From: Desarmillaria ectypa
Taxonomy: Eukaryota; Basidiomycota; Agaricomycetes; Agaricales; Physalacriaceae
Direction of reading: 5' to 3'
Assembly (NCBI GenBank): GCA_030407005.1
Contig: JAUDYN010000011.1
Coordinates: 796,501-860,500, forward strand
Length of the DNA: 64,000 bases
The notes beneath the pieces were generated by a model. It was not told where the DNA came from. It did not search any database and was given only the letters and a program-made list of their open reading frames with translations. The position numbers were made by a program, and so were the translations under genes. Positions 10,441 to 23,412 of this stretch are shown piece by piece (the first letter of the stretch is position 1; each line of letters opens with the position of its first letter).

Positions 10441-11471
10441 TCCTTCATGAGGTATATTGGAGGTAGCAACCCAATTTTATTCATCAAGTAGGCCAAGATA
10501 GTCACTTCAAGAAGAGGGCCAATGATCTGCAGTTCAAATGGAGCGACTTGAAAAAGTTTCTAGCAAAAGAAATTTGCTCGTAATGCTTGTAAACCCCGGA
10601 ACTGCTGGTACAAAAAGATGTGAAATTCGTCCTCAACTGATTGATGAATCAGCGACGTTGATAGCACCAGATATAAAACAGAGCACAGTGCCAGGAGAGT
10701 GTAATTGATACAGATGCGGCGAGACGTTGACCAGGTCAAACATCCATAGAACTTTGCTATTTCGATAACGAAGGACAAGCACAGTTCCATCACTCTTCAC
10801 TCCAGAGATGTCCTGAACCAAATCAACAAATGGATATTTCTGGATAAATTCGAACCGTTCCCGTTCTGCAAATAGATAATGCAACGTTAACCTGAAGGTC
10901 GCACTCGTTGCAAGTGGGAATATCAAGGACGGCGACGGACACAGCATGATGAAAGGCCATATGTTCTGAGTATATCTCGGCGAATAGACTATAATCGAGT
11001 ACAGTGCTTGAGCCTATGAAGCCTAACCACATGTTACACAGATGTAAAGAACTGAAGAGGTGATGAGACGTTCAGCAAAGAAAACACCAGGAAAAAAGGG
11101 AGCTAGACGGACCACCAATGATTAATGACCTCTGTCGATTCTTGATCAGGTGGTTAACCGGTCAAAGTTCAGTGTACCAAATACATCGCGTTCAAGCTCG
11201 CATTTAGATAGATGAATTTATTTTCACCTACACATATATTGCTTGAGCTACTGCCGCAATCATAAAACCAAAAAATGGGTATCGAGTAACAAGGAATGAA
11301 ATGAGATACGTTACGATGAATATATACAACACGGACGACATGCCCCAAAAGAAGGCATAATAAATATTCCATCGTAATTGTACCAGCAAGACCACGTTAT
11401 AAAAGGTAATGGGACTTGAGCGAAGAGAAGACAAAGTGTGGACAATTAAATAGAGAAATACAGGCTTATAC
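10441..11471. other. Intergenic with an unassigned minus-strand reading frame
   Basis: A minus-strand frame at 10633-10947 (104 codons, ATG at 10947) and an overlapping one at 10823-11032 look partly protein-like (segments FEFIQKYPFVDLVQDISG and LVLRYRNSKVLWMFDL). A link between them would need a 26-nt intron, which is too short. It may be a gene fragment; I do not recognise the family. Confidence 0.3.
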
Positions 11472-13043
11472 TTACATGCCACCGTATGCGTCGTCGGGGT
11501 CATACACAGTGTAGACCGTGTCAGGCCTCTTGGAGCCCACAGGAGCGGGGTTTCGGGAAGCCACGACAGGCTCATTGGCAATGGGATTGGACTGCATGGT
11601 AACCGAAGCAGCATGGGAGGCGAGAGGAGAAGTGGCAGCGGGCTTCGCGTCACCTGACGAGGAGGCGTAATAGACGGTAGCAGATTGTGCCACAAAGGAA
11701 TCATGAGAAACCTCCTGAGCCGGTGTAGTGACAGCAACACCAACGGCATCAGCACTTCCGGCAGACGGAACCCTATTCAAGTCCACATACTGCGCTTCCT
11801 GCTCCTGCTGCTGGAACGGATCGGCGTGGTAAGTCTGAGAAGGCTCCCTGCTAAGCTGCACCTCGTTGGCCATCTGAGAAGGTTGCCTGTTCAAGTACAT
11901 CTCCTGGCCGCCTATCTGTTGGCTGATCACAGAGGGATCCCGGCTATACGCAGCTGCTGCGAAAGGATCGTTATCAAAGCCACCGGAGGGGATGTCCGTT
12001 TCGTTGAACGGCCTAGGTCCCACGATCTGTCCCGGAGAGAAGGAGGTGGGCGAAGTCGGTTGCTGCGGACCGTATCCGTATTGAGGCTGAGCGAACGAGG
12101 CGGGGCTGTTATTGACGTGACGCTCAATCATGGTCGGAGGCCTCAAATGGCTGTTCCATCCTGAACCACCACGACCAGAGTCGCCTGACATTGAGATATC
12201 ATCGTCCAGGAGAACAGCAGAGCGACGGAACTGCGAGGCATCGAATACATCTTTGTCCTCTCTGTGGCGACGCCAACGGCGCTAGTGTATGGTGTGAATG
12301 AAAGCGCTATTGAGATGCAAGAGAAAAACTTACAATAAGGAATCCAATGACAATTACGATAAAGGCAATACCGACTAAACAGCCGATACCAACACCGATG
12401 ATAGTGCCTGTACTCATACCAGTGTCAGCGCTGGCTGTAGAGCTGGCACTGGCACTGGCACTCGCCGACGAGGACAAAGACACATGAGTGGACTTGGTTA
12501 CTGTTTGAGTCGTGAGATCCGAGGAATGGCTAGAAGTGGTCGTGGGAGTATGGGTGGTCACAGCCGTCTATAACAGACATTAGAATCGATACAAATCGAA
12601 ATGAAAACAAACGGACGGTAGCAGTTGTGATTGAACTGGTGCTGCTTATTGTAGAAGCACTAGTGGTCGGCGTGGTGCTACTGCTTGAGGTAGTAGTAGG
12701 AGTAGTCGAGGCAGATGAGGTGGTTAAAGTGCTCGACGTGGTCGGCGTCGTGGAAGGGGTCGTCGACGTCGAGGTTGAGATGGAAGTGGGGGTCGTCGAG
12801 ATAGATGAGCTGGTTGTTATAATTTCCAAGGTCGTGGAAGTCGCAGTCGAAGTCGGCGAGGTCGTCGTTTGCGTATCTGTTGCAGAAGTCGCAGCTACAA
12901 ATGATGAGTACGAATTACATATAGATAATTTAAAAAGACATACCAGTTGTTCCTAACGTCGTAGATCCCAAGCTCCCACCCATTGCCTGCCGATTTATGT
13001 GGATTTTCCGCCATTCGCGCCGTTCGAATTGATGATGGGACAT
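11472..13043 (-). CDS. Ser/Thr-rich single-pass membrane protein (Mid2-like layout)
   Basis: Minus-strand exons 12944-13043, 12617-12894, 12334-12567 and 11472-12281 give 473 residues. Residues about 34-160 are almost entirely S, T, P and A, the pattern of a heavily O-glycosylated surface domain. One membrane segment follows (GTIIGVGIGCLVGIAFIVIV), then a basic stop-transfer RRWRRHRED. The cytoplasmic tail of about 280 residues is rich in Q, P and S, with repeated NRxPSQ/SREPSQ units and the end TVYTVYDPDDAYGGM. The layout matches fungal wall-stress sensors or Axl2/Skg6-type surface proteins; the sensor role is inference. No signal peptide is visible from the ATG at 13043, so the segment may act as a signal anchor, or a first exon is missing. 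Introns are 49-52 nt. Confidence 0.75.
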
Positions 13044-14645
13044 GATATTGGTATTAGGTCGTCGAGAAAAAAGATAGGATTTTTTAGGGTCGGTGTATTG
13101 AAGAGGACGTCGATATCTTGAAAGAGAGTGGTGGTACTTGGCCGTACCAGGACGTGAAGAACTGATAGCGCTCAGCCGTGAACGAGGGGGGAAAGGCGGA
13201 AAGATGGAAAAATAAAACCTGCTTCGGCCGTGACGGGTGTGACACAGGGGTTGAAAGATCACGCACACAGTCACGAGGTATATCAAATTCCTGTCAAACG
13301 TTTTCCCTGAACTTATTTAAAGTTTCGTCGGCATGCCGTGCGACCATGGCAAAAGGGCGCAAAGTTGGCGCACAAGCGCGTTATTCTCCTGTCAACCCGA
13401 CAAAGAAGTATTCCTAAGTTTGGGGGGAGGGGGGGATAAGTGCTAAGTATTACAGTAGAATCGGTCCAAAGTTTGAATTCCCCACTCAACCCGCGAATGA
13501 AACACGAAAACGACAATAATGATGGTGATGATGGTGATATTCAGATGTTTTGATGACACGCAACATATCTCATTAGGCGAATGTACGGGGACGTCGTATC
13601 CTCCGACTACACCTTGATTACATCACACGAAAAACCAGGTATCACGGTATCATTGTGATGTAGGAAGATTCTTTGTTCTTTAACTCCTTGTTGGCTGCGG
13701 AATCAGACACACCGGCAAGACCGTACGAGGGATACCACCTTGGTATCGAATTTTTATTCTTCCCGGAGCAGGTTTAAACTTCGATGAGCATTCCAACCTA
13801 TCACGATGCAAGGGCAAATAGAGACCGTAGAAAATCGTAATTCCCCATGACATGGTATAATTGAACTGCCAGTATATTATGAAACATCGTGAGTGGGGGA
13901 TCCAGGTACATTCATATGTCGCAGTTTACCGTAACCATCATGATGAACCCAAGTGCGCCTCGATGTTAGGGTCACGAAGTCGGCAAAACTTGGCGGGGAA
14001 TTCGGAAAAGCGGCAACTAAATGAATACTGAAGCCTTTCGGTAGAGCTCGGTCCTTTCGTAAAACAGTCATTTATTAGCCGTTGCCACCTTGACATAAGT
14101 TTGCGGAGCCACCATTGTCAGATCCGAGGCCGGCGGGACCACCTATATAGTAGGTACTGGACTGTGCTGGACGTTCTGATACACTCAGGAAATTTGCAAT
14201 CAAATCAATGGCTCGACGAGCTGTCAAATGTATAGCATCGAGGACCTAGACCATTAGGTGGTCGCATACTTAGCGCTAGCACGTAAACTATGCTATTCAA
14301 GCTGGGAAAACATGAGGCTACCTGTTGTGAAATTAAAGTCGAGCAAACGATTCGGGTGCTTGTCAATGACAATTATCCGGATAATCTTTGGATGATCAAG
14401 GGTAGAAGGAGATGAGTACTAATCATCAGCAATTCTGCTAAGCGCTGAACACCAGTAACACGAACTTGAATGTAAATATGTAGCTGGAAACGTCAGTTTC
14501 TAAGAACGAATTGCGAAGAGCAACTCAACATGATTTCCTAGTTGCGGTTCCATGCTCCGTGGGATAAAATTTCCAAACAAGTTGATGACGTCATCGAAAC
14601 AGACCGCAGCGCACCTTCACCACCAACTATCACCCATACGTAGCA
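13044..14645. other. Intergenic between divergent genes
   Basis: This is the shared upstream region of the membrane protein (minus) and the SNARE gene (plus). No reading frame here is convincing. No promoter element was resolved beyond a CTATATAG near 14151. Confidence 0.5.
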
Positions 14646-15621
14646 ATGTCGCTGGTGCGCGCTATACTGCCTGAAAAAGAATTTTATTTCATCTACTGCC
14701 TTTGTAACAGATCCACGCTCTCGTGGCACAGGGTTCAACAATTCTTGCTGAACACAAAGGAGGGAAACGAGATTTCTCTCAAGGCGAGCAAGGAAAGTCT
14801 CGTCATGTGGGCTGCATCTAATGTACTGGGTAGCCACGCAAACTATACTATCAAAGATCCCGCCAAACAATAGGTCAGGCCAAATTGCCTTTGAGTGCTT
14901 CTATTCTGACTACGGATACTTTCAGCAAACTCACCTACGTCTGGGAACAATACCTCTTCCATTATGTCTCCGAGGGAGGATACACATACTTGGTCATGGC
15001 CGACGACTCTGCTGGAAGGTACTGTGATTGTCAGCGTCTCCATATCGCTGCAGTACTGAACCGAGGACCGATAGGAGGATGCCCTTTGCATTCTTAGCCG
15101 AATTGCAACGAAAGGTACATCCATACTCCTTTCCCCAGAAAACGCCAACATTGTTTCTAGTTCACTTCAGCGCCCTCATCCTCGTCTTCTGATGATATGC
15201 CCGCCTATGGCCTTCAAGGCACGTTCGGACCTACTATATCATCACTAATGCATACCTATAACACCGCACCACCATCCGACGAACTTACTCGAGCACAAAC
15301 AGAACTCAATCAGGTCAAGGACATTATGGTGCAGAACGTCGAGCAAATCCTGAGCAGGGGAGAACGAATCGAGCTTCTCGTCGATAAGACTGACGCTATG
15401 GCTGGTCAGGCGACCGCGTTCAGACGTGGAGCGAGGAGTGTACGGAGGCAAATGTGGTGGAAGAATAAGAAAGTACTGGGACTTGGTATCTTGTCGGGGC
15501 TGGTGGGTTTTTTTGTTTGGCAGATAGTTGATTGGCTAACAATGCACAGGTCCTGCTGTGGATTATATTGGCGCAGTTTTGTGGCGCTAGCTTGCGTTGT
15601 GGTCGTAAGGCGAGCACCTAG
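14646..15621 (+). CDS. Longin R-SNARE, VAMP7-type
   Basis: Seven exons (14646-14654, 14711-14783, 14834-14873, 14926-15018, 15075-15114, 15161-15502, 15550-15621) give 222 residues. The N-terminal longin domain reads MSLIHALVAQGSTILAEH, then SKLTYVWEQYLFHYVSEGG and RRMPFAFLAELQRKF. The R-SNARE motif (ELTRAQTELNQVKDIM, then LSRGERIELLVDKTDAM) carries the zero-layer arginine. It is followed by a basic RRQMWWKNKK and one C-terminal membrane anchor, VLGLGILSGLVLLWIILAQF. VAMP7 proteins drive fusion at late endosomes, vacuoles and the plasma membrane. Exon 1 holds only three codons. The second intron appears to start with GC (CAAG|GCGAGC), the only choice that keeps FSQATQTILSKIPPN in frame. Downstream to 16.1 kb I see only 3' flank. 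Confidence 0.92.
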
Positions 15622-16262
15622 ATCATACCGGCAATCCGTTATATCTTATGTCATCACTGGATCCTATATTCACCTGTATCATCTTTCGGCTTATCGACTC
15701 TTTCAAGCTGATGGAATGTCTACGTCTACCATCCGCTGGTATCTGCGGTTCTGAGGTGGCATCCTGCTTTGAGTGCCGATGACCACACTCACGGAGGATT
15801 CAGCTCTCTGTCTCTGATGTAAGGCGTCATCGTAGCTTTCAAGGCTCTCGGTGTATCACCATCGGCCTCAGATAGCTGCCGGATAGCTGCCAGACAGCTG
15901 TCGTGTTGCAAATATTTATGACGAGACGGGTACGTACCGTACTACACCAATTGGGCTGAATAGGATCCGGCGACTTCAGTTTAGTAACCGGAGCCGGTGA
16001 TTCATACTCGTAGGTATCTGAATCATGTCCCTACCTCATGCTTTTATCACGCGTCGGAAGAGAGGATACTAAATCTGAATGACATGCGGAGATTCATTTA
16101 ACCGTCTCCGTGTGTTCTTGAAGACTTGTTTTCTTCATTTTCAAAGGAATCGCCGTCTGGCTATTTGATACATAAAACCATCTTTCGAAACGGGTGCAGT
16201 CTGTTCAAACAATGTATGTATTCTACTTCATTTTGATGCTTTCTGATTCTCATCATGTTAGG

Positions 16263-16358
16263 CCTAAGGAGGATACAGTCGAGAAGACATGTGCTGTTGG
16301 GAACGTTAGATATGCCTCTCCAGAGGCCATCCTTATACAAACTATTTACTCTCTCGAG
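16263..16358 (+). pseudogene. Possible protein-kinase activation-segment remnant
   Basis: Translation gives an isolated stretch with CAVGNVRYASPEAI, which resembles the GTxRYxAPE end of a kinase activation segment and then meets a GTATGC donor-like site. No catalytic loop, DFG or other kinase motif is visible nearby. This could be chance; I list it as a weak call. Confidence 0.22.
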
Positions 16359-17100
16359 GTATGCTGACCCTGAGCTCGGTTTTGTGAAGTCTACAGTGTT
16401 CACCCAGGCAACTTCGGCGATTTCTCTCTCACAAGCCCCACAGATGAGGCGGACAATCTCATAATAGCGCTCAATCCCTTCACGAAGGCGGTTGATAGAT
16501 TATCAGGCGCGAATTGAGGGGCTAGAGGAGAGGTAAGTGATTGTGTCTTGTTTGGTCCACGAATTATATGTCCCCCAACAGTGTATATCATTATCCTCCA
16601 GATAACGGCAAAATACCTCTCAACGGGATAGAAATGTGATCTGGTATGGCTTAGCCACTCCACCTCGACAGAGGAGGCAACGAGTACGGTGTTCTATCAA
16701 TCTAGAGCCTTTAGTCTGTCACGCCCGTAACATTCCGGGCTGTTAAATTTTTCACAAGTACCGTTGATAAAGTTAGGCACAGATGCTTGGTCCTTGCCTT
16801 CCCAGGGGTGGGTGTGGACCGTGACTACGTGTGGGTGTAGAGCGTACCAGCTTTCCTCCTCCCCGGTCGACTATTCTTTTGGTGGTTGGTATGATGGGTC
16901 TTGAGCGCTAAACGTCAAACGAGAAGTATAGAATTCCTCCGTCGTGGACCACACGTAAAAATATGTTCCTCCACGTCGCAACAATTTACAAACAAAGTCA
17001 TGGTGACGTCTACAACGGCGACCTGCTGCAGACGTACCTCCCTCCTACTCCGCTAGGGTAGCCGACCCCCCGCCCTTCATGCGCAGGACTCTCGGCGGGG

Positions 17101-17108
17101 TATAAAAG
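17101..17108 (+). promoter_or_regulatory. Strong TATA-type core promoter without a clear gene
   Basis: TATAAAAG is preceded by a GGCGGGG that can pair with a CCCCGCC about 25 bp upstream. It is followed by a C/T-rich, CAACxxC-like start region, as in highly expressed basidiomycete genes. The first ATG downstream (17235) opens only 42 codons (to 17363), with no known motif. The gene may be very short, spliced in a way I cannot see, or decayed. Confidence 0.45.
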
Positions 17109-19198
17109 GACACCTCCCTTCAACCCCTTCTTTGTGCACCCCAACGTCGGAACCACATCAACACTCTTCCGCGCTCACCCTTGTGGAGCCGCGATATCCT
17201 GACGTCTTTTCTCCCCGTCTACGCCGTTGTCCTCATGCACATCTCTTTGCACTCCGGGTATTCGTTCTCGGCGCGCTACCCTCCTTTGCCGACGTGCGAG
17301 AAGGGTTTCTTTTGGTACATGGGCCCACTTACTGTTCCCTCGGGCTTTAGGAGCACTCCCTGATGCAACGAATGTATGTCCAGGCTAGTGTGGGTATAAC
17401 ACGGCTCGCTTCACTACGCGGGTAGTCCTTCCATAGAGCACGGATCCCAGAGTTTGGCGACCATGGGGTAAGGTCATTCTTACGGTATTGCAGCGAATCA
17501 ATCATCAGATACAGACGTGAGACGCCCGCTTCATTGAAGTGTGTACATGGCAGCAAGTACACGACCAAACCCACATTCCTCGAGGGTTTTGAACCACTGG
17601 CAGGCAATACTTTCCATCGAAGTGTTCTCCGGGTTCCAGGGATCTTCATGTGAGAGACTGATAGAAGTCGCTATGATTACTTCCCACACTCGGTAGCTGT
17701 GCGTCAGAATTCCGCTGCGGACATGCTTTTCTTACCCGTACCGCTTGCGCTTTGCCTCTAAAACTTTATTTCCTACTCTATAGACCAGTAACTCCAGGGT
17801 TTTTTTTATTGCGCCCCTGGTATACAAATGATTGACAGTGAAGATGATGTTGTACGCCACTCCAAATGTACAGGCCCCAGGTGTTGCTTGGGGTCGAAGG
17901 TGGGTGCGAAGAATAAGGGTTTAAATGGACAATGACATTTCGAGGTACGGACGTTGTTTAGCAGGACCTTGCCCTCGTTACACTCGGGCACAGGTTAGAC
18001 CCTTGGATGAGTAGCCAATCCGTGTCGTTAATGTAAAAGTCAGGATCTAATTCGTTTCCTTCCGTCTTGTTTTTTTTTTATAGACCACGAGCCGAGGTAT
18101 TGTATAGACAGGATGGAGTGGGACTTGGCATAGGTCGTGTAGTAGCGCAGCCGCGGTATCTTCTGCATCCGATATATTATCAAGCCGAGCTTTTTCATTT
18201 CGATCTTTTACGACATGTCGGATGCCTGAGCTCCACGTAGGAAAGGACCTGTGGGCAAGGGTGCATGCGTTGATCGACACTAGAAGCAGAATATAGAACA
18301 GATTCTGTCATAGACAGGCCGCATGTTTTTCTGGACTATAATGGAAGGGGTAGATGAATTTTCTAGGTGCGAGATAGACAAGACCATTCCATGGTGGGTT
18401 AGGATCAGGCTTGGCCGGAAAAATCTGGTTTGTCCCTGGTGAGATGGGTAGATATCATTTTTATCATTATTAAAAGAGTTAGATCACCCTTTCATAAAGC
18501 CTGCCAGTGTATTGTCATCCAACTTGAGGGATAGACTGGGAAGGTAAAGAGATAAGCGCATGAACACGCGTTAGGCGGCGGCCGTGGGGGAATATTCCGT
18601 CAGATGGCGGCCGTTTCAAGTCTTTTAGGCTCTCGACCTCCACGCAGCTGATGATACGGGATATATTGAATGTCATTTTAGTACGTTGTTGAGTTTATTG
18701 AACAGTGAGATGGTAAATCCTCGGAAACGAAATCCTTTGAATATGCTAAGGGTACAAGCTTTGAGCCTAGAGTTGGTCTGAAAGTAACTAATAGTCAGTA
18801 CCACAAGGCACACCGGTATATCATCGCAGAGTCCAAACGCCGCGTCGTGAAGGGGTACTGGCTTCGGAGATCAAAGCAGCCGATGCCGATCACACCAACC
18901 TCGAATGTGAATATTCCCCTTTTGGAAACCGACCAGGACATCGGTTCCTCGAGCTTCCTTCCCCGCCTTTCACCCACCACTGCCACGAATAATTGACGAC
19001 TTTACGGAATCGTGCTTCGAACTTGGGTCACTCTTTCCCGGTTGTTGCTACCCGACAGCTTTATATAACTTGGACAGATACTGTGTCAAGTTAGAGGGGC
19101 CGGCTACATTCAAAAGATCTTCCTCTTCTTTTTTTTGCTTTTCTACCACCAACTTTGCTGGCTCGTCTTGAACCCACAGACTACAGTATAACAAGGTC

Positions 19199-20347
19199 AT
19201 GTCGGACACCATTGCTCTTTCACTAGACTCGTTCCCAGAGGAACTAATTGAACGTATCCTCGCTTACTGCGTCGTAGCGTCGCCCACGCCAGTCGTATCT
19301 TCCCCAGCGTGGGCCCCAGTCCATCCACTCAGCACCGCCGTACGCCCAGTCTACTCCCGTCTGGCCCCTCTACTCGTCTGCAAGACATTCTACCGCATAT
19401 CCCTTCAACATTTCTACCATACCATTCATTTGACACGCCCTTCACAGCCAGCCCACCTCCTGGCCACCTTCCATCACTATCCTTGGCTCTGCCGTTATGT
19501 CCGTAGAGTTGTCATCACCGGTATATTTGATGGCGCCGACCAAGTCTTCCGACGGTGCAGGCATGTAAAGGCGCTGGACATCACCCTGGATCCTCGTTCC
19601 CCGGAACAGGCGTACTGCCCATCAGTAGAGCATCTCTGTGACTCACTGGAAGCTCTTAACGCGGTCACGCATCTGACCATTCGCAAGCCGGCCCGTCTAT
19701 ACCTTACTCACGCCGGTGTGAAGCGCCTCATTGTCCGTTTGGCCACTGCCATCACCGGTTGGATAGATCTTGTCAGTTTAATCTCTTGTTATCCAAAAGA
19801 CTCCGTCCACTGACATACTACTCAGCAATCTGCCCACCTAGCATTCCGTATCTCAGACGACTCGGTTAGTTCACCAGGAGCTCAAACCAGGGGCCCCGTA
19901 TCAACCATCACGCATGCCCTATCCCTCGCACCATCGTTACATACCTTTTCCACTCAGCTTCCGAGTCTCTGGAACGAGGCCATTCTCTGTGTCAGTCGGA
20001 ATCCCCGCCTCGAGCGCATCATACTAGGAGGTAACGACCATGACGATGGTTGTGGCATCATCAGTGGCGGCGGACTATACATGATACAGACGCGCAAACA
20101 TCCCAGACTATCAGAATTGATCAGGAACGGAACGTATGTCGCTGGTTTTTTCTTTCTCCTTGCTTGCCGGCATTAATCTAACCCTCTCTTGTTTAGCCCG
20201 GTGATCAGGTCGAGAGCACACACGGTGACTTCGCAGTCCCTGGCGGCGTCGTCATATGTTGGTCCTGCGGACCACAAGAGGCACGACGTACCAATGCCCC
20301 ATATTGTAAGGCATCATAGTCTGAAGAGGCAAGGTCGGGCGTACTAA
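19199..20347 (+). CDS. F-box-like protein
   Basis: Three exons (19199-19771, 19826-20133, 20197-20347) give 343 residues. The N-terminus, LDSFPEELIERILAYCVV, is a basidiomycete F-box start. It is followed by a proline-rich insert, then the second half of the box (SRLAPLLVCKTFYRISLQHFY), then repeats of about 25-30 residues with leucine-rich spacing (RYVRRVVITGIF, HVKALDITLDP, AVTHLTIRKPARLYL). This suggests an SCF ubiquitin-ligase substrate adaptor; substrates are unknown. The introns (GTCAGT...CTCAG, GTATGT...TTTAG) are standard. A C/T-rich stretch with CTTCTTTTTTTTGC lies just upstream, typical of fungal 5' leaders. The C-terminal 50 residues are basic and probably disordered. Confidence 0.82.
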
Positions 20348-20574
20348 GCCGCTGTACATATTGTTGGGATATGGACCTTTGTTTCGATTGCTCCCGGTGT
20401 ACATTCATTTCAACGGACGCTTGTGATTTCGAGGTAGTGTACGAGGCGTTATAATTTACATGTTACAGTTCTTGTACGTTTCGGCCTAGCATACTTTTAT
20501 TGTACATACGACTCTAATGACATTGAAAACTGCTCCTCGGTATTATAAGGCTCCATTTTGAAGGTAACATGCCG

Positions 20575-20685
20575 TCATCCCGCGACTTGTGACAATCAGT
20601 CCAACATTGATGAAAGATGGAAGTAAGGGTTGGTAATGACGGGAGAAAATCACCAATGGTTGGCGCACGAGCAGATTCCACGTAC
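20575..20685 (+). repeat. Direct repeat, partner at 21680-21890
   Basis: Shared blocks are TCATCCCGCGACTT, GATGGAAG and GGGAGAAAATCACCA, followed by GAGCAGATTCCACG here and CAAGCAGATTCCACG in the partner. The partner has about 100 extra bp between the blocks, so one copy gained or lost sequence. No coding content is seen. Confidence 0.6.
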
Positions 20686-21679
20686 ACCCCAGATGCCGTA
20701 CTCTGAATGAATAATTTATGTATCTTCCTAAAAAATTTGCATGCCTCCTACTTCATATACTCTACTAACAAGATAAAGATTGAAGGGTAACAAAGCAGCT
20801 ATCAAGCGGTGGCTGGGTTAATCGAAACGGGCTCCGATTCAAGAAATGCTATTGAACGACGTATCTTTACACGAATTGTCAAGTTACTAGCCATATGCAA
20901 AAATCAATGAATGATTTTCTATGACTCGTACTTGTGGCCCGTATCCTTATAAAATTTATGATGACCTTCTAAAATGTCATCCGATGTAGAGATAAATCCT
21001 CAAGGAGAATACATCACGCAGAGCAATTGTCACAAGAAATTCAGAGTCAAATTTAAAGTCCGCTATTCCGGCTACGGGGATATTTCGCAACGGCAACGCA
21101 GACTTTGAAATTGTCACGTTTTCCGCACATCCCTCAGACTACGTGTTCGGAATTTATGTTTTAACTCCTATAATGTGTCCCCAAGTGTCACTACTGGTGC
21201 AAAGCGGAGGTAGCTGGTCCTTAAGGACACGGACCAATTTGGGTCAACCTTTGCTGTCTTGAAAGGCGTGCTCTTGTAGGTCAATTACTAGAATTACTGC
21301 GTGCTGTTAGTCATACATGTTCATTGAGCTGCCAGAAGAAAAAAAAATCAAGTCAACAACTACCCAGAACGTGCTGCAAGCCAAAATCCGCACACATATA
21401 CCCGGAATTTCTTCTCCGGCATACCCACGTGCCACGGGTCATTTCCTCACATTTTCATCTGAAAATGCACCTATCACGAGCGGGCTAGTATTCTCAACTC
21501 CACAGCTAAAGCCCTTCAACCATAAAATCGGGATTTGATACCACACCTGTTAAAGATGCCAGAATGGATCGAAAATCCGGGATTGAAATCATAATGTTTT
21601 CGTCCAACTGGGATCTGGGATCTAGGACTCGCTATATCCGTTACGACAAATGTCATGGTCAGATTCACCTATAATATCA

Positions 21680-21890
21680 TCATCCCGCGACTTCGTAGCA
21701 TTACTTATAGTCATTTGCATCCAGGTTGACAGTCGCCGGTGGTGGTGTTGTGGATCAAATAAGAAGCATCGGACTTGGTCATAAACCGAGAAATGATGGA
21801 AGAGAGAGAGAGAGAAACGACGAGGGGTTTTGCAATGGTGGGAGAAAATCACCAGTCGTGTCTGTGGCGGACAAGCAGATTCCACGCTTC
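21680..21890 (+). repeat. Direct repeat, partner at 20575-20685
   Basis: The longer copy of the pair described at 20575. Its extra middle part contains the GA-rich microsatellite. Confidence 0.6.
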
Positions 21891-23412
21891 AGAGTCTTGG
21901 AATACCATATGGTTTCCTCAAAAGTATGGAAAAAAAAACCGTCCAGCGGAGGGTACGAAAAGCGGTGTGGCGCTCCCCATTGCCCATTGCCCAGGTAGAA
22001 AGTCCCCCAGTAAGAAGAGTCTTGGCGCGTCGCATGCCTGATGTCAACAGACATATTGGAAGAGCCATTTATTGGATTTAGACTTGCGCTGAACCCCCTA
22101 CAGCTGGAATACACACGACCGGCGCCGGGCGGACGAGATCTCGATTTGCAACAGGTGCCGCGGAAGTAAAGTTTCTACTTCGCAGTGGTGTGAGGTCTAC
22201 GCAAGGCTACATAGGAGCTTAAAATTCCTGGAGATAAGAGATGTCTGCGGAAGTGAACCGCGCTGTGTGCACGAGAGATAAGTAAGTAGCAGCAGCCTCA
22301 TGGTTACCGCATGTTGAAGGGAGAAGAAAGCTTTCCGGCGACTTACTTACCCTTGAGAACAAGTCCAGTTTCCCATGATTGTTAGACGCAGGGTGCATTA
22401 TGTACGAGCTCCGAGTAACACATTGAGAATCGTAGTTTCACTTGAGAAGCTGAAGGTGCCAGTCGGAGCATGATCATTAAAGAGTGAACCCTAATCGATC
22501 GACGAGAGCTGCAATCGATCAGACCCGGCAGGAAAGAGATGCTAATATTCGGAGATTACAGTAGACGAGTGATAGTGGACCCGGGAAAAGAGAAAAGAGA
22601 GCAAATGAGTAGAATAAAAGCGCGAGCTCGGTGCCGGGAATGAAACTTGGACTTGACTATAATAAGTTCGCGCCACTGAATTCGAAGACTTTCCTTGCCA
22701 TTCAAACGTCGACGGAGGAGAGCGAGAGAGGGTCCAAGTGGTAAAAGGATAGATATCAGGTTGTTGATGATCAATCATCGTCATCACGATTCGGGTTGCA
22801 CAGTAGCCGAATTCACATGGAAAAAGATTCCATCCGTTTCTAAAATGAAGATTCATTTCTTCCAAATCGTTAGCGGTTGGAAGAATACATTGGGCGTCGT
22901 CAACCGCTGCTCGCGGGGTATTATCGCAGTTGGGACCCTTTCAATATACATCAGCCGTGCTTAACAAATCCACGTATGCCGAACCGAGCGCCCATCATTT
23001 AAGTCGCTTGCAAATCAACAAAGGTTCCAAGAATACTAAGTTCTGTCACCGAACTGAATCAGTATCCTCTAAAATGGGTATGACTCGGTTCATTCCTTAT
23101 GGTTCTCCTCCCTCCTAAAATATACCGAACGAAAAGAGGGTGAAGAACGTAGCACAGGATCTAGCATCGTGCTCGCCTTGGGAGAGAATGCTCTCGATCT
23201 CGTGGCAGAAGGGAGAGGGGGCGAGTTGGGCAGGGGGTTTTTACCAAAAAGGCGGCATGCTTACGTTACACGTTCTTAGATCAAGGTCTGTCCCAATTAG
23301 GAACGCATAACTGTTTCTCATAAGTACCTCGCATTAGGGTTGAGGGCAAAGAACTTTTTTTTTCTCTTCCCACTTAATAATTCCTGGGGACAGCTCCGTC
23401 AACGGTAACAAG

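Larger units (their letters stand above)
15622..19198. other. Long gene-poor stretch
   Basis: About 3.6 kb without a supported intact gene. It holds a possible kinase remnant at 16263-16358 and a strong core promoter at 17101 with no clear gene behind it. Several open frames are unassigned (17347-17649 minus, 18047-18280 minus, 18795-18986 minus). A motif near 17381 (GTGTGGGTATAACACGGC) recurs at about 31475 with one change. Confidence 0.45.
20348..23412. other. Gene-poor stretch with a repeated segment
   Basis: About 3 kb without a supported gene. The segments 20575-20685 and 21680-21890 share several blocks in the same order. A GA microsatellite lies at 21799-21814. The short overlapping frames at 21.3-22.9 kb show no motif or splice logic. 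Confidence 0.5.

Noticed and set aside
12627..12956. Valine/glutamate-rich plus-strand frame
   Set aside because: It is the complement of the Ser/Thr-rich repeat of the membrane protein on the minus strand.
16263..16660. Full kinase gene around the GNVRYASPEA match
   Set aside because: No catalytic loop, DFG or ATP-binding motif can be found upstream in any frame; kept only as a weak remnant call.
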